DNA of 64,000 nucleotides, from positions 1 through 64,000 of the forward strand of contig NZ_JAEULO010000068.1 of the NCBI RefSeq assembly GCF_016793705.1. The letters run 5' to 3'. Of this stretch, positions 43,425 through 52,938 are shown piece after piece (within the stretch, counting starts at the first letter, position 1; every line of letters begins with the position of its first letter). The notes below the pieces were generated by a model. That model saw only the letters and a program-made list of their open reading frames with translations. It made no database searches and had not been told where the DNA came from. Made by a program: the position numbers and the translations under genes. Origin of the DNA: Tabrizicola sp. Lineage in GTDB: Bacteria > Pseudomonadota > Alphaproteobacteria > Rhodobacterales > Rhodobacteraceae.

Positions 43425-44098
43425 AGGTCAGCCCCCGCAAGCTGGACGCGGTGTTTGGCGATGCGCAGCACACGCGCCTGAATCTGCGCCTTGGCCTGGC
43501 GGATCAGGTTCAGGTCGTGGGTGGCAACGAGGATGGTCTTGCCCATCTTGTTCAGCTCGACCAGCAGGGTGAGGATGCGGAGCGACATCTCCCAGTCGAC
43601 GTTGCCGGTGGGCTCGTCCGCGAGGATCACGTCGGGGTCGACGATGACGGCGCGGGCCAGGGCGGCGCGCTGGCGTTCGCCGCCCGACATCTGCGGCGGC
43701 AGCGCGTCGGCGAGGTGCTTCAGGCCGACCCAGGACAGAAGATCGTCCATGTCCTGCGCATCGCTCTCGCGGTCGGAGACGGTGAAGGGCAGCGCCATGT
43801 TGGCGGCCAGCGTCATGTGGTCGAGGAACTTGCAGTCCTGGTGCACGATGCCGATCCGGCGGCGGGTGCGGGCCACGTCATCGCGGGAAAGCTTCGTCAC
43901 GTCGTTGTCGAAGAGGGTGACGCGGCCTGAGCTGGGAAGCAGCTCGGCATAGGCGAGCTTCAGGAAGGTCGACTTGCCCGCGCCCGAGGGGCCGGTCAGG
44001 AAGTGGAACGACCCCGGCGCCAGCTTGAGCGAGACATCCGACAGAAGCTCGCCCCCGCCATAGCTGTAGGCCACGTTTTCAAAGCTGATCACGCTCAT
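43421..44098 (-). CDS. ftsE: Cell division ATP-binding protein FtsE
   Basis: A 225-residue ABC ATPase: Walker A GPSGAGKST, IGIVHQDCKFLDHMT (Q-loop with the characteristic FtsE sequence), MSGGERQRAALARAV, and VILADEPTGNVD. ATG 44098 gives the standard length; the same frame remains open for 400 codons upstream but runs antisense through the zinc-ribbon gene and is not coding. Confidence 0.93.
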   Translation of the reverse strand: MSVISFENVAYSYGGGELLSDVSLKLAPGSFHFLTGPSGAGKSTFLKLAYAELLPSSGRVTLFDNDVTKLSRDDVARTRRRIGIVHQDCKFLDHMTLAANMALPFTVSDRESDAQDMDDLLSWVGLKHLADALPPQMSGGERQRAALARAVIVDPDVILADEPTGNVDWEMSLRILTLLVELNKMGKTILVATHDLNLIRQAKAQIQARVLRIAKHRVQLAGADL

Positions 44099-44269
44099 TC
44101 CTCGCTGCCCCGGCCCGATGGTACGGTCGGCGCACTGCCGCCGCCACTGCGCTTTCCATCGCACAGGGTGAAACGATTGCACAAGGGCACGCGACAAACC
44201 CTTGGAACGACTGGAATTTGGGATTACAACTTGGCCGAGCAGCCGGAAAACAGGCGTTGAGGGACGAAA

Positions 44270-45346
44270 ATGCGGTTGGTTTGCCCGAACTGTGAGGCGA
44301 AATACGAGGTCCCCGAGGACGCGATCCCGGAAACCGGGCGCGACGTGCAATGCGCGAATTGCGGCCATGCCTGGTATCAGATGCGCCCGCGCGCCGGGGG
44401 GGCGGAACCGGCGGTGCCGCCGGTCGTACCACCTGCGGCGGTTGAAGAGAGTGTGCCGGAGCCCGCGCCCGTGATCGAGCCGGAGCCCGTGATCGAGCCG
44501 GAGCCTGAGCCCGCTGCCGAGGTGGTGGCCGAGGTTGTTGCGGAAGTCCCGGTCGTGGCTGAGGACGTGGTGGCTGAGGTGGCAAGCGAACCATCGGTCG
44601 CGGCGGAGGAGGTTGCGCCGGAGACGGTCGAGGCGGCGGCGGAAGAAAGCGCGGCGGTGGTCGAAGCGGCTGTGGAAACGGTCGCCGAGGCGGAAGCCCC
44701 GGCCGTGGAGGCCGAAGTCGCGGCGGCGGTAAGCGAGACAGTCGAAGGGGCGGATGCCGAGGAGGTATCCGAGGACGGGCAGGCCGAAGTCGGGGCACCG
44801 GTCCTGGGCGCTGCGGCCGCGCCTGCGGCCTATGCGGTGGACGAATCCGTGCTTGCCATCCTGCGCGAGGAGGCCGAGCGCGAAGCCCGGGCCCGACGCG
44901 CGGAAGCGGCGAAACCGCTGGAAACCCAGACCGACCTTGGCATCGAGGCGGCTATTCCGGCCGCGGTGAAGGCGCCCATGCCTGCTGTCCCGGCTGCCGT
45001 CGATACGGAGAGCGAGGACAAGCTGGCCGCCCGGCGCACGCGGCTGCCGGATGTCGAGGAGATCAACTCGACCCTGCGCCCGGCAGAGGCGGCGGCAGAA
45101 GAGAGCGAGGGCGCCGATCCGCTGCCCGTCGTCGCCGAGCGGCGGAGCAGTTTCCGCAGCGGCTTCCTTCTGGTGCTGACGGTCGCGATCCTGGGCTCGG
45201 CGATCTATGGTGCGGCGGATTCGCTGGCGCAGGCCGTGCCCGCGCTGGCCGGGCCGCTGAAGGCCTATGTCGGCTTCGTCGACAGCCTGCGCCTGCATCT
45301 GGACGGGCTGATGCAGAGCGCGACCGTCGCGATCAACGGCGACTGA
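44270..45346 (+). CDS. MJ0042-type zinc-ribbon membrane protein, Ala/Glu-rich
   Basis: A 358-residue protein. The N-terminal zinc ribbon is CPNC...CANCGHAW (residues 5-37). A long low-complexity Ala/Glu/Val/Pro-rich linker from about 45 to 200 is strongly acidic, and one membrane helix ([17 protein letters not shown], about 299-315) precedes a short C-terminal segment. The layout is common in alphaproteobacteria, where the cytosolic zinc ribbon and acidic linker lie before a single membrane helix. Divergent from ftsE. Function unknown; a link to the cell envelope is only a contextual inference. Confidence 0.82.
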   Translation: MRLVCPNCEAKYEVPEDAIPETGRDVQCANCGHAWYQMRPRAGGAEPAVPPVVPPAAVEESVPEPAPVIEPEPVIEPEPEPAAEVVAEVVAEVPVVAEDVVAEVASEPSVAAEEVAPETVEAAAEESAAVVEAAVETVAEAEAPAVEAEVAAAVSETVEGADAEEVSEDGQAEVGAPVLGAAAAPAAYAVDESVLAILREEAEREARARRAEAAKPLETQTDLGIEAAIPAAVKAPMPAVPAAVDTESEDKLAARRTRLPDVEEINSTLRPAEAAAEESEGADPLPVVAERRSSFRSGFLLVLTVAILGSAIYGAADSLAQAVPALAGPLKAYVGFVDSLRLHLDGLMQSATVAINGD

Positions 45347-45422
45347 CGGCCCAAATCGGCTTGCCCCTGACCGGGCGGGCCTTTATCCCTTGCGGCCAAG
45401 CCAATTCCCGCAAGGAGCCGCC

Positions 45423-47156
45423 ATGACCAACCAGCGTTTCGACAAGTCGAAGCTTCCCAGCCGCCATGTCACCGAAGGCCCGGCGCGCGCCCCGCATCGC
45501 AGCTATTTCTACGCGATGGGGATCACCGAGGAAGAGATCCACCAGCCCTGGGTGGGCGTGGCGACCTGCTGGAACGAGGCGGCCCCCTGCAACATCGCGC
45601 TGAACCGTCAGGCGCAGATCGTGAAGCAGGGCGTGAAGAAGGGCGGCGGCACCCCGCGTGAGTTCACGACGATCACCGTGACCGACGGCATCGCGATGGG
45701 ACATGAGGGGATGCGCTCGTCCCTGGCGTCGCGGGATGCCATCGCCGACACGGTGGAGCTGACGATGCGCGGGCATTGCTATGACGCCATCGTCGGGCTG
45801 GCGGGCTGCGACAAGTCGCTGCCGGGGATGATGATGGCGATGGTGCGGCTGAACGTGCCGTCAGTCTTCATCTATGGCGGGTCGATCCTGCCGGGTCGCT
45901 ACAACGGCCAGGACCTGACTGTGCAGGATATGTTCGAGGCAGTGGGCAAGCACCAGGCCGGGAACCTGTCGGATGCGGAACTGGAGATCATGGAGCGTGT
46001 CGCCTGCCCGTCCTCTGGCGCCTGCGGTGCGCAGTATACGGCGAACACCATGGCCTGCGTGTCCGAGGCGATCGGGCTGGCGCTGCTGAATTCCTCCTCT
46101 GCCCCCGCACCCTATGAAAGCCGCGACCAGTATGGCGAGGCGTCGGGTGTGGCGGTGATGAACCTGATCGAGAAGAACATCCGTGCGCGGGATATCGTGA
46201 CGCTGAAGGCGCTGGAGAACGCGGCGCGGGTTGTAGGCTGCACCGGCGGGTCGACCAATGCTGCCTTGCACCTGCCGGCGCTGGCGAACGAGGCGGGGAT
46301 CGACTTTGACCTGTTCGACGTGGCCAAGATCATGAAGGATACGCCCTATTTCGTCGACCTGCGACCCGGCGGGAAATACGTCGCCAAGGACCTGCATGAG
46401 GTGGGCGGCGTGGCTGTCGTGATGAAGGAACTGGCGCGCGAGGGGCTTTTGCACCTCGACTGCATCACCGCGAGTGGCAAGACCCTGGGCGAAAGCCTGG
46501 ACGAAATCCGCGGTGAGGCGGATGGCCGGGTGATCTACCACATCAACTCGCCCATCACCAAGACCGGCGGCGTCGTCAGCCTGAAGGGCAACCTCGCGCC
46601 CGACGGGGCCATCGTGAAGGTCGCCGGGATGACCGAGGCCGAGCAGGTGTTCTCCGGCCCCGCCCGCGTCTTCGAATGCGAGGAAGACGCGTTCGAGGCG
46701 GTGAAGAGCCGCGGCTACAAGGAAGGCGAGGTCATCGTCATCCGCAACGAGGGCCCGGCGGGAGGGCCCGGAATGCGCGAGATGCTGGCGACCACGGCGG
46801 CCCTCTCTGGTCAGGGCATGGGCAAGAAGGTGGCGCTGATCACCGATGGCCGCTTCTCTGGCGCGACGCGGGGCTTCTGCGTCGGCCACGTCGGGCCGGA
46901 GGCGGCGCATGGCGGGCCGATTGCTCTTCTCAAGAACGGCGACGTGATCAGCCTGAACGCGCTGACCGGCGAGCTGTCGGTGGCGCTGTCGGACGAGGAA
47001 CTGGCCAGGCGCAAGGCCGAATGGAAAGGGCCGCGCAGGACTCAATACACCTCTGGCGCGGTGCACAAGTTCGCGAAACTGGTCGGCGGCGCGCGCTGGG
47101 GGGCGGTGACGCATCCGGGGGCGAAGGCGGAAAGCCACGTCTACATGGACCAGTAA
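45423..47156 (+). CDS. ilvD: Dihydroxy-acid dehydratase
   Basis: A 577-residue Fe-S dehydratase of branched-chain amino-acid synthesis. [26 protein letters not shown] and [16 protein letters not shown] hold the cluster cysteines; [14 protein letters not shown] and [21 protein letters not shown] are the C-terminal family blocks. AAGGAG lies before ATG 45423. Length fits the IlvD type. Confidence 0.96.
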   Translation: MTNQRFDKSKLPSRHVTEGPARAPHRSYFYAMGITEEEIHQPWVGVATCWNEAAPCNIALNRQAQIVKQGVKKGGGTPREFTTITVTDGIAMGHEGMRSSLASRDAIADTVELTMRGHCYDAIVGLAGCDKSLPGMMMAMVRLNVPSVFIYGGSILPGRYNGQDLTVQDMFEAVGKHQAGNLSDAELEIMERVACPSSGACGAQYTANTMACVSEAIGLALLNSSSAPAPYESRDQYGEASGVAVMNLIEKNIRARDIVTLKALENAARVVGCTGGSTNAALHLPALANEAGIDFDLFDVAKIMKDTPYFVDLRPGGKYVAKDLHEVGGVAVVMKELAREGLLHLDCITASGKTLGESLDEIRGEADGRVIYHINSPITKTGGVVSLKGNLAPDGAIVKVAGMTEAEQVFSGPARVFECEEDAFEAVKSRGYKEGEVIVIRNEGPAGGPGMREMLATTAALSGQGMGKKVALITDGRFSGATRGFCVGHVGPEAAHGGPIALLKNGDVISLNALTGELSVALSDEELARRKAEWKGPRRTQYTSGAVHKFAKLVGGARWGAVTHPGAKAESHVYMDQ

Positions 47157-47161
47157 GGCCG

Positions 47162-47935
47162 ATGGCCAGCCGCATCGCCCGCGCCGTGCAGGGCTGGCAT
47201 CAACGCCGGACCGAAGCGCGCTGGGCACGGCTGGCCGAGACGGCGCCGGAGCTGGAAAGCCATGAGCTGCGCGCCTTGCGGTCCGAGGCGCGGGGGATGC
47301 GGCGGCAGCTGGACCGGGTGATGCAGGCGGCGGATGCGCGACTGGCGGTGCCACCCTTGAGCGCGGGCCTGGCGCAGATGCCGCTGGGCACCGACTGGTC
47401 CTGGCGCCCCGACCTCTGGCGCGGGGCGCTGCCCGACCCCGGTGCTGTGGCCTCCACCGATCGCACGGCGCTGGGGGAAGGCGTGGCGCTTTATCACGAC
47501 TGCCCGCTGGGCGAGGTGGTGGTACGGCAGGTCAGGAACGACCGTCCCGAGGATCGTGCGCCCTACGGGTTGGCCATCGACGTCTTCGGCTTCAAGGGCA
47601 GCTTCCTGTCGCTGGCGCTGAACCTGCCCGAGGCGGCGGTCGAGGGGCTGAAGGCGCGGCATCTGCTGCGGGCCGAGCTGGTCATAGACTGCGACCGCCC
47701 GGCGAAGGCCTTCACCCGGCTGAACATCAAGCATGGGCCCAACCTGGCGCAGCCTGTCAGCAGCCTGCCGGAGCAGGGCCGCGAGAAGCTGGCGGAGTTC
47801 GACCTGGCCTATGCCGGGCTGAACGACAGGCGGATCGAGCGCGCCTGGCTGGACCTGATCCTGAACGATGCGGGCATGAGCCGGATCGTGATCCGCGATC
47901 TGGTGGTCAGCCGCCGCCCGCGCGCCGAGCTTTGA
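47162..47935 (+). CDS. Conserved protein of unknown function (possibly DUF6478)
   Basis: A 257-residue protein with an N-terminal basic helical segment (about 1-60, RRTEARWARLAETAPELESHEL) and a beta-rich C-terminal part. No signal peptide or catalytic motif visible. I believe it matches the Rhodobacterales family annotated DUF6478 but cannot verify. It begins 5 bp after ilvD and is followed after 10 bp by another small conserved gene, so the two are probably cotranscribed with ilvD. Confidence 0.7.
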   Translation: MASRIARAVQGWHQRRTEARWARLAETAPELESHELRALRSEARGMRRQLDRVMQAADARLAVPPLSAGLAQMPLGTDWSWRPDLWRGALPDPGAVASTDRTALGEGVALYHDCPLGEVVVRQVRNDRPEDRAPYGLAIDVFGFKGSFLSLALNLPEAAVEGLKARHLLRAELVIDCDRPAKAFTRLNIKHGPNLAQPVSSLPEQGREKLAEFDLAYAGLNDRRIERAWLDLILNDAGMSRIVIRDLVVSRRPRAEL

Positions 47936-47945
47936 GGGGAAGACG

Positions 47946-48311
47946 ATGACCGCAGGGTTGAAGATCGAGCAGGGCCGGATCGCGGGCGGGGTCTGGGAAG
48001 CGGTTGCGACCGGCTCTGGCGCGGCCCCGGTGATCGAGGCGCTGCATGCGGGCCGGGCGGTCGAGGGCGTGGAGGTCCGGCCCGTGACCGGCAAGGCGGG
48101 GCGTTTTGCGGTGCGGGTGCCGATCCCGGACTGGGCGTTGAACGAAGGCGTGCAGACGATCCTGGTGCAGTCCGGCGGGGAGACGCTGGCGCAGGTCACT
48201 CTGGTCGCCGGACAGGTGCTGGACGAAGACATCCGCGCCGAGCTGAGCCTCTTGCGGGCCGAGCTGGACCTGTTGAAGCGGGCCTTTCAGCGGCACGCGC
48301 GGGAGGGGTGA
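47946..48311 (+). CDS. Small conserved protein of unknown function
   Basis: A 121-residue protein: a beta-rich N-terminal two-thirds (LKIEQGRIAGGVWEAVATG, GRFAVRVPIPDWALNEGVQTILVQ) and a C-terminal amphipathic helix (DIRAELSLLRAELDLLKRAF) likely to form a coiled coil. No known domain recognised. Third gene of the ilvD cluster; the hairpin repeat copy B follows its stop. Confidence 0.7.
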   Translation: MTAGLKIEQGRIAGGVWEAVATGSGAAPVIEALHAGRAVEGVEVRPVTGKAGRFAVRVPIPDWALNEGVQTILVQSGGETLAQVTLVAGQVLDEDIRAELSLLRAELDLLKRAFQRHAREG

Positions 48312-48318
48312 ACTCGGG

Positions 48319-48393
48319 CCTCGCCGTGCGACTTCGTCTTCTCCTCGGAGGGGCTTTCCCAGCGAGGAGCGGCGAAGCCGACGACGAGCCTCC
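48319..48393. repeat. Interspersed hairpin repeat, copy B
   Basis: Starts CCTCGCCGTGCGACTTCGTC and ends GACGACGAGCCTCC, matching copies A and C in both arms; the inner part is the most diverged. It lies between the stop at 48311 and the convergent peroxiredoxin stop at 48396. Confidence 0.82.
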
Positions 48394-48395
48394 CG

Positions 48396-48881
48396 TCAGA
48401 GCTGCGACAGAAGGTGTTCGCCCGCCGAAATCTCGCAGCCCGAGCCGGTTTCCGGGTTGAACCGCGTCACCATGCCGTCCTCGGCCAGAAGCGAATAGCG
48501 TTTCGACCGACCGAAGAAGCCCAGGTGCTGCACGTCGAAGCTCAGGCCGAGCGCCTTGGTGAAGCTTCCGTCGGCATCGCCCAGCATCGTGATTCCGGCG
48601 GCGGTGGCCCCGGTCGCCTCGCCCCAGGCCTTCATCACGAAGGGATCGTTGACCGAGACGCAGATGATCTCGTCCACGCCCTTGTCGGCGAAGGCCTTTG
48701 CGGTGCGCATGAAGCTTGGCACATGCGCGGTGGAGCAGGTGCCGGTATAGGCGCCTGGCAGGCCGAAGATCACCACCTTGCGGCCCTTCAGCCGGTCGGC
48801 CAGCGTCACCGCTTCGGCGCCGTTCTCGCCCATCTTCAGGAGGGTGGCTTCGGGCAGTCGGGAGCCGGTTGCGATCGTCAT
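48396..48881 (-). CDS. Peroxiredoxin (Prx5-like)
   Basis: A 161-residue thiol peroxidase. FGLPGAYTGTCSTAHVPSF holds the peroxidatic cysteine in the PGAxTxxC motif of the Prx5 group, and VNDPFVMKAWG is the second family block. A C-terminal GCEIS cysteine may resolve the disulphide. ATG 48881 follows AAGGAA. It shares a divergent promoter with a ferredoxin-reductase-like gene. Confidence 0.9.
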   Translation of the reverse strand: MTIATGSRLPEATLLKMGENGAEAVTLADRLKGRKVVIFGLPGAYTGTCSTAHVPSFMRTAKAFADKGVDEIICVSVNDPFVMKAWGEATGATAAGITMLGDADGSFTKALGLSFDVQHLGFFGRSKRYSLLAEDGMVTRFNPETGSGCEISAGEHLLSQL

Positions 48882-48969
48882 TGAGGGAATTCCTTCTTCA
48901 TCGCGCGTTGCGCCTTGCTTTGAAAGGGTTATAGGGTCCCACGCGAAACATGCCAGAGGGGGATGCGGA

Positions 48970-50172
48970 ATGCGGGTGGTGATCGTGGGTGCCGGGCAGG
49001 CAGGTGCGGCCCTGGCCGCGAAGCTGCGGACCCTCGGCCATGCGGGCGACATCGTGATACTGGGCGACGAACCGGCACCGCCCTACCAGCGCCCGCCGCT
49101 GTCGAAGGCTTATCTCCTGGGCGATATGGAGGAAGACCGGCTCTGGCTGCGCGCGCCAGAGTTCTGGGCGGAGCACGGCGTGGAGCTGCGGCTGGGGCAG
49201 GCGGTGACGGACCTCGATCCGGTGGCGAAGACCGTGACCGTGGGCGGCGAGGTGCTGGAGTACGACCATCTGGCGCTGACCACGGGATCGACCCCGCGGC
49301 GGTTGCCTGCGGCCATCGGTGGGTCGCTGGACGGCGTCTATACGGTGCGGACGCTGGCGGATGTCGATGCGATGCGGGCCGAGTTCCGGCCGGGTCGCCG
49401 GGTGATCATCGTCGGCGGCGGCTATATCGGGCTGGAGGCGGCGGCGGTGGCTGCGAAGCTGGGGCTGGACGTGACGGTGCTGGAAATGGCGCCGCGCATC
49501 CTGCAACGGGTGGCCTCGCCCGAGACCTCGGACTATGTCCGCGCGCTGCACCAGTCGCATGGGGTGAAGGTGCTGGAGTCCACGGGCCTTGACCGGCTGG
49601 TGGGCGACGACCGGGTGGAGGGCGTGGCGCTCAAGGACGGGCGGATGCTGCCGGCGGATTTCGTGATCGTGGGCGTGGGGATCACTCCGAACACCCACCT
49701 GGCCGAGGCGGCGGGGCTGGCCCTGGACAACGGCATCGCCACCGATGAGTTGGGCCGGACCTCGGACCCGGCGATCTGGTCGGCGGGGGACTGCGCGTCC
49801 TTCCCCTGGAAGGGCGGGCGCATCCGGCTGGAATCGGTCGGCAATGCCATCGACCAGGCCGAGGCGGTGGCGGCGAACATCATGGGGGCCGGGGAGCCCT
49901 ATCGGGCGAAGCCCTGGTTCTGGTCGGACCAGTATGACCTGAAGCTCCAGATCGCCGGGCTGAACAGCGGCTACGACCGGATCGTGACGCGCAAGGGCGA
50001 GGGCGATGCGGCGAGCTTCTGGTACTACCGGGGGGCTGACCTGCTGGCGGTGGATGCGATGAACGACAGCCGCGCCTATATGGTGGGCAAGCGGCTGATC
50101 GAGATGGGCAAGAGCCCCGCTCCGGATGTGATCGAGACGGCGGCCGACCTGAAGGCACTGCTGAAGGGATGA
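48970..50172 (+). CDS. FAD-dependent ferredoxin/rubredoxin-type NAD(P)H reductase
   Basis: A 400-residue two-dinucleotide flavoprotein. VVIVGAGQAG (FAD) at the N-terminus, PYQRPPLSKAYL, VIIVGGGYIGLEAA (NADH) near residue 145, GVGITPNTHLAEAAG and the FAD-closing SAGDCASFP are typical of putidaredoxin/rubredoxin reductases. The C-terminal reductase domain contains WFWSDQYDLKLQIAG. ATG 48970 chosen on homology. Its redox partner is not adjacent. It overlaps rsmD by 4 bp. Confidence 0.9.
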   Translation: MRVVIVGAGQAGAALAAKLRTLGHAGDIVILGDEPAPPYQRPPLSKAYLLGDMEEDRLWLRAPEFWAEHGVELRLGQAVTDLDPVAKTVTVGGEVLEYDHLALTTGSTPRRLPAAIGGSLDGVYTVRTLADVDAMRAEFRPGRRVIIVGGGYIGLEAAAVAAKLGLDVTVLEMAPRILQRVASPETSDYVRALHQSHGVKVLESTGLDRLVGDDRVEGVALKDGRMLPADFVIVGVGITPNTHLAEAAGLALDNGIATDELGRTSDPAIWSAGDCASFPWKGGRIRLESVGNAIDQAEAVAANIMGAGEPYRAKPWFWSDQYDLKLQIAGLNSGYDRIVTRKGEGDAASFWYYRGADLLAVDAMNDSRAYMVGKRLIEMGKSPAPDVIETAADLKALLKG

Positions 50173-50729
50173 GGATCATCGGCGGCGCGCGCCGGGGGCT
50201 GAAGCTGGCGGAGGTGGGCGAGGGCGACGTGGCGGCGCATCTGCGCCCCACCTCGGACCGGGTGCGCGAGGCGATCTTCAACCTGTTGATCAATGCCCAT
50301 GGCAACCCGGTCGCGGGCGCGCGGGTGCTGGACCTTTTCGCCGGGACCGGGGCGCTGGGGCTGGAGGCGCTGAGCCGGGGGGCGGCGCAGGCGACCTTCG
50401 TCGAGGACGGCGCGAAGGCGCTGGCGCTGATCCGGGCGAACATCGCGAAGATGCGGGTCGAAGGCGAGACGCAGGTGCTCCGGCAGGATGCGACCCGGTT
50501 GGGGGGGAATCCGGGGGCAGGTTATGGGCTTGTTTTTCTTGATCCGCCATATGCGAAGGGGCTGGGGGAGATTGCGCTGGCGACAGCGCTGAAGGGTGGA
50601 TGGCTTGCCCCGGAGGCGGTGGTGATCTGGGAGGAAAGCGCTGCCCTGGCTGTGCCGGAGGGGTTCAGTCAGGTCGACCAGCGCAGGTATGGCGATACCG
50701 TCGTGACCCTGCTGAGGGCCCCGAAATGA
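50169..50729 (+). CDS. rsmD: 16S rRNA (guanine-966-N2)-methyltransferase
   Basis: A 186-residue SAM-dependent methyltransferase. MRIIGGARRGLKL at the start, RPTSDRVREAIFNLL, VLDLFAGTGALGLEALSRGA (SAM site) and LDPPYAKG (catalytic N/D-P-P-Y) are diagnostic. It sits within ATGA of both neighbours. Confidence 0.94.
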   Translation: MRIIGGARRGLKLAEVGEGDVAAHLRPTSDRVREAIFNLLINAHGNPVAGARVLDLFAGTGALGLEALSRGAAQATFVEDGAKALALIRANIAKMRVEGETQVLRQDATRLGGNPGAGYGLVFLDPPYAKGLGEIALATALKGGWLAPEAVVIWEESAALAVPEGFSQVDQRRYGDTVVTLLRAPK

Positions 50730-51382
50730 CCCCCCCGGACGCCGTGCTGTTCGACTGCGACGGGGTGGTGGTGGACAGTGAAGGGCCAACATTTGCCCTG
50801 TTCCTGCAAGATCTGGCGGCGCACGGCCTGCCGATGTCTCTGGAGCGGTTCGAGGCGGAGTTCCTGGGCGGCACGGTCGAGATGGTGGCGGCGCGGGCGC
50901 GGGCGGCGGGGGCGCGGCTGCCGGGGGACTGGGTCGCGGATTTCTATCGGCGGATGTATGCGATGCTGGCCGAAGGCGTGCCGCTGATCGAGGGGGTGAC
51001 GGGGGCGCTGGACCGGCTGGACCGGGCGGGGATTCCCTATGCCATGGGGTCGAACGGGTCGCTGGAGAAGATGGAGATCACCCTGGGCCAGCATGGGCTG
51101 CCGGGCCGGTTCAAGGCGGTTCTGTCCGGGCAGGAGATGGGCGCACCGAAGCCTGCGCCGGATGTCTATCTCGCGGCGGCGCGGGCCTGCGGGGCGCGGC
51201 CCGAGGCCTGCGTGGTGATCGAGGACAGCGCCTCGGGAGCGAGGGCGGGGCTGGCGGCGGGAATGCGGGTCATGGGCTTCGCGGCGCATGGGCCGGACAC
51301 CGTGACTGCCCGGCAACTGAAGGCCCTGGGGGTGCCGCTGTTCCACAGGATGGCGGATTTGCCGGAGCTGCTGGGGCTGTAG
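50726..51382 (+). CDS. HAD-superfamily phosphatase (Gph/beta-phosphoglucomutase-like)
   Basis: A 218-residue HAD hydrolase. Motif I FDCDGVVVDSEG has the nucleophile and acid/base aspartates, motif II is GSNGS, and motif III/IV is IEDSASGARAGLAAGM. The alpha-helical cap lies between motifs I and II. Substrate is probably a small sugar phosphate or phosphoglycolate. Overlaps rsmD by ATGA. Confidence 0.88.
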   Translation: MTPPDAVLFDCDGVVVDSEGPTFALFLQDLAAHGLPMSLERFEAEFLGGTVEMVAARARAAGARLPGDWVADFYRRMYAMLAEGVPLIEGVTGALDRLDRAGIPYAMGSNGSLEKMEITLGQHGLPGRFKAVLSGQEMGAPKPAPDVYLAAARACGARPEACVVIEDSASGARAGLAAGMRVMGFAAHGPDTVTARQLKALGVPLFHRMADLPELLGL

Positions 51383-51388
51383 CGGAAG

Positions 51389-51460
51389 CCTCCTCGTGCG
51401 ACTTTATCTTCTCGTCGGGAGTGACCCCCGCGAGGAATGACGAAGTCATCGACGAGCAAG
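51389..51460. repeat. Interspersed hairpin repeat, copy C
   Basis: Starts CCTCCTCGTGCGACTTTATC and ends GACGAAGTCATCGACGAGCA. The arms pair with each other (CTCGTGCGACTT with AAGTCATCGACGAG), and an inner TCGTCGGG/CGCGAGGA portion follows the same layout as copies A and B. It fills the convergent spacer between the HAD stop (51382) and the recR stop (51465). Confidence 0.85.
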
Positions 51461-51464
51461 GCCG

Positions 51465-52073
51465 TTACAGCCTGCGCCGGGCCCGAAGTGCCGCACCGAT
51501 GGTGCCGTCGTCGAGATAGTCCAGCTCGCCGCCGATGGGGACGCCCTGGGCCAGCGTAGTGATCTGAGCCTGCGACCCGGAGAGCGCGTCGGCGATGTAA
51601 TGCGCGGTGGTCTGGCCGTCGACGGTGGCGTTCAGGGCCAGGATGACCTCTCGGGTGGCTTCCTCGCCCACGCGGGCCACGAGGCGGGGAATGCCCAGTT
51701 CCTCGGGACCGATGGCGTCGAGCGCGGAGAGGGTGCCGCCCAGAACATGATACCGGCCGCGGAAGACCTGGCCGCGCTCCATGGCCCAGAGGTCGGCCAC
51801 GTCTTCCACCACGCAGATCTCGCCGGTGGCGCGAGCAGGGTCGGCGCAGATGCCGCAGACCTCGGCGGTGGAGATGTTGCCGCAGATGCGGCAGTCCTTG
51901 GCCGCCAGCGCCACTTCGGCCAGCGCCTGCGCCAGCGGGGCCATCAGTTGCGCGCGTTTCTTCAGCAGCACCAGCACCGCCCGGCGGGCCGAGCGCGGTC
52001 CGAGGCCGGGCAACCGGGCCATCAGTTCGATCAGCGCCTCGATGCCGGTCTCGTCGGCGGCACGCGGGGGCAT
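51465..52073 (-). CDS. recR: Recombination mediator protein RecR
   Basis: A 202-residue RecFOR-pathway protein. HhH-like [17 protein letters not shown], the C4 zinc finger [16 protein letters not shown], a Toprim domain with [14 protein letters not shown], and [16 protein letters not shown] are standard. It starts one base from the ybaB gene stop. Confidence 0.95.
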   Translation of the reverse strand: MPPRAADETGIEALIELMARLPGLGPRSARRAVLVLLKKRAQLMAPLAQALAEVALAAKDCRICGNISTAEVCGICADPARATGEICVVEDVADLWAMERGQVFRGRYHVLGGTLSALDAIGPEELGIPRLVARVGEEATREVILALNATVDGQTTAHYIADALSGSQAQITTLAQGVPIGGELDYLDDGTIGAALRARRRL

Positions 52074-52074
52074 G

Positions 52075-52419
52075 TCAGCCGGGCAGGCTCATGCCGGGGG
52101 GCAGGCCCATTTCCTCGGCGATGCGGGCCATTTCGGCCTGGGCGCGGTCATTGCCGCGAATTTGCCCATCGCGGATCGCGGCGAGGATCAGGTCCTCGAC
52201 CACTTCCTTCTGCGCGGGGTCGAGCAGGCTGGGGTCGATGTCGAGCCCGGTGACACCCCCCTTGGCCGTCACCCGCGCCTTGACGACGCCGCCACCGGCC
52301 TCGCCCAACACGACGATGCGGCCAAGTTCTTCCTGGAGGGCGGCAAGCTTGCCCTGCATTTCCTGCGCGGTCTTCATCATCTTGGCCATATCGCCAAGGG
52401 CACCCAGGCCTTTCAGCAT
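52075..52419 (-). CDS. YbaB/EbfC nucleoid-associated protein
   Basis: A 114-residue dimeric DNA-binding protein. [25 protein letters not shown], a helical stretch, then [19 protein letters not shown] and a methionine-rich [10 protein letters not shown] end. ATG 52419 follows AGGGAG; the longer frame upstream is not supported. Usual partner of recR and dnaX. Confidence 0.93.
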   Translation of the reverse strand: MLKGLGALGDMAKMMKTAQEMQGKLAALQEELGRIVVLGEAGGGVVKARVTAKGGVTGLDIDPSLLDPAQKEVVEDLILAAIRDGQIRGNDRAQAEMARIAEEMGLPPGMSLPG

Positions 52420-52473
52420 GTCGTTCTCCCTCTGTTTCGGATCAGATACGGCTTGCATGCGCCGGGCGCAAGC

Positions 52474-52938
52474 TTACGGCACGGCGCGGAACAGCATTCG
52501 GCGGGGTTCGAACCCGTTGGCGCGGAAGAAGGCATGGGCGTCGCGGTTCGCTTCCCAGGTGTCGAGGAGAATTTCATCGGCCTGAAGGTCGCGGGCAAGC
52601 TGGCGGGCGGCGGCGAGGAGGGCGCGGCCCTGGCCCCGGCGGCGGGCTTCGGGGGCGACGGCGATGTGGTCGATCATCAGGCGGCGGTAGCCGGGGGAGA
52701 AGACCGAGGTCTCGCGGGTCTGGAGGGTGCAGAGCGCATAGCCGGTGGCGGGGTCGCCGGTGAGGAAGGCGGTGCAGGCCGGGTCCGACAGGCGGTCCCT
52801 GAAGTGGTCTGTCAGCGCCGTCAGGTCGGGGTCCGGGAAGAAGGCTTCGGGGTAGTGCGCGGCGTGCCAGCCCTGCACATGGGCGTTGAGCCGCGCAAGA
52901 GTGGCGGCATCCGTCGGCGTGGCCCGGCGCGGGATCAT
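52474..52938 (-). CDS. GNAT-family N-acetyltransferase
   Basis: A 154-residue acetyltransferase with IDHIAVAPEARRRGQGRALLAAARQ (acetyl-CoA pyrophosphate loop RRRGQG), then LLDTWEANRDAHAFFRANGFEPR, the classic terminal GNAT block. ATG 52938 overlaps the dnaX stop by 4 bp. It sits between dnaX and ybaB, which are usually adjacent, so it is an insertion into a conserved operon. Acceptor unknown. Confidence 0.88.
   Translation of the reverse strand: MIPRRATPTDAATLARLNAHVQGWHAAHYPEAFFPDPDLTALTDHFRDRLSDPACTAFLTGDPATGYALCTLQTRETSVFSPGYRRLMIDHIAVAPEARRRGQGRALLAAARQLARDLQADEILLDTWEANRDAHAFFRANGFEPRRMLFRAVP

Noticed and set aside
44099-45298. Upstream extension of the FtsE frame by 400 codons
   Set aside because: It runs antisense through the zinc-ribbon gene, lacks any motif, and FtsE is complete from 44098.
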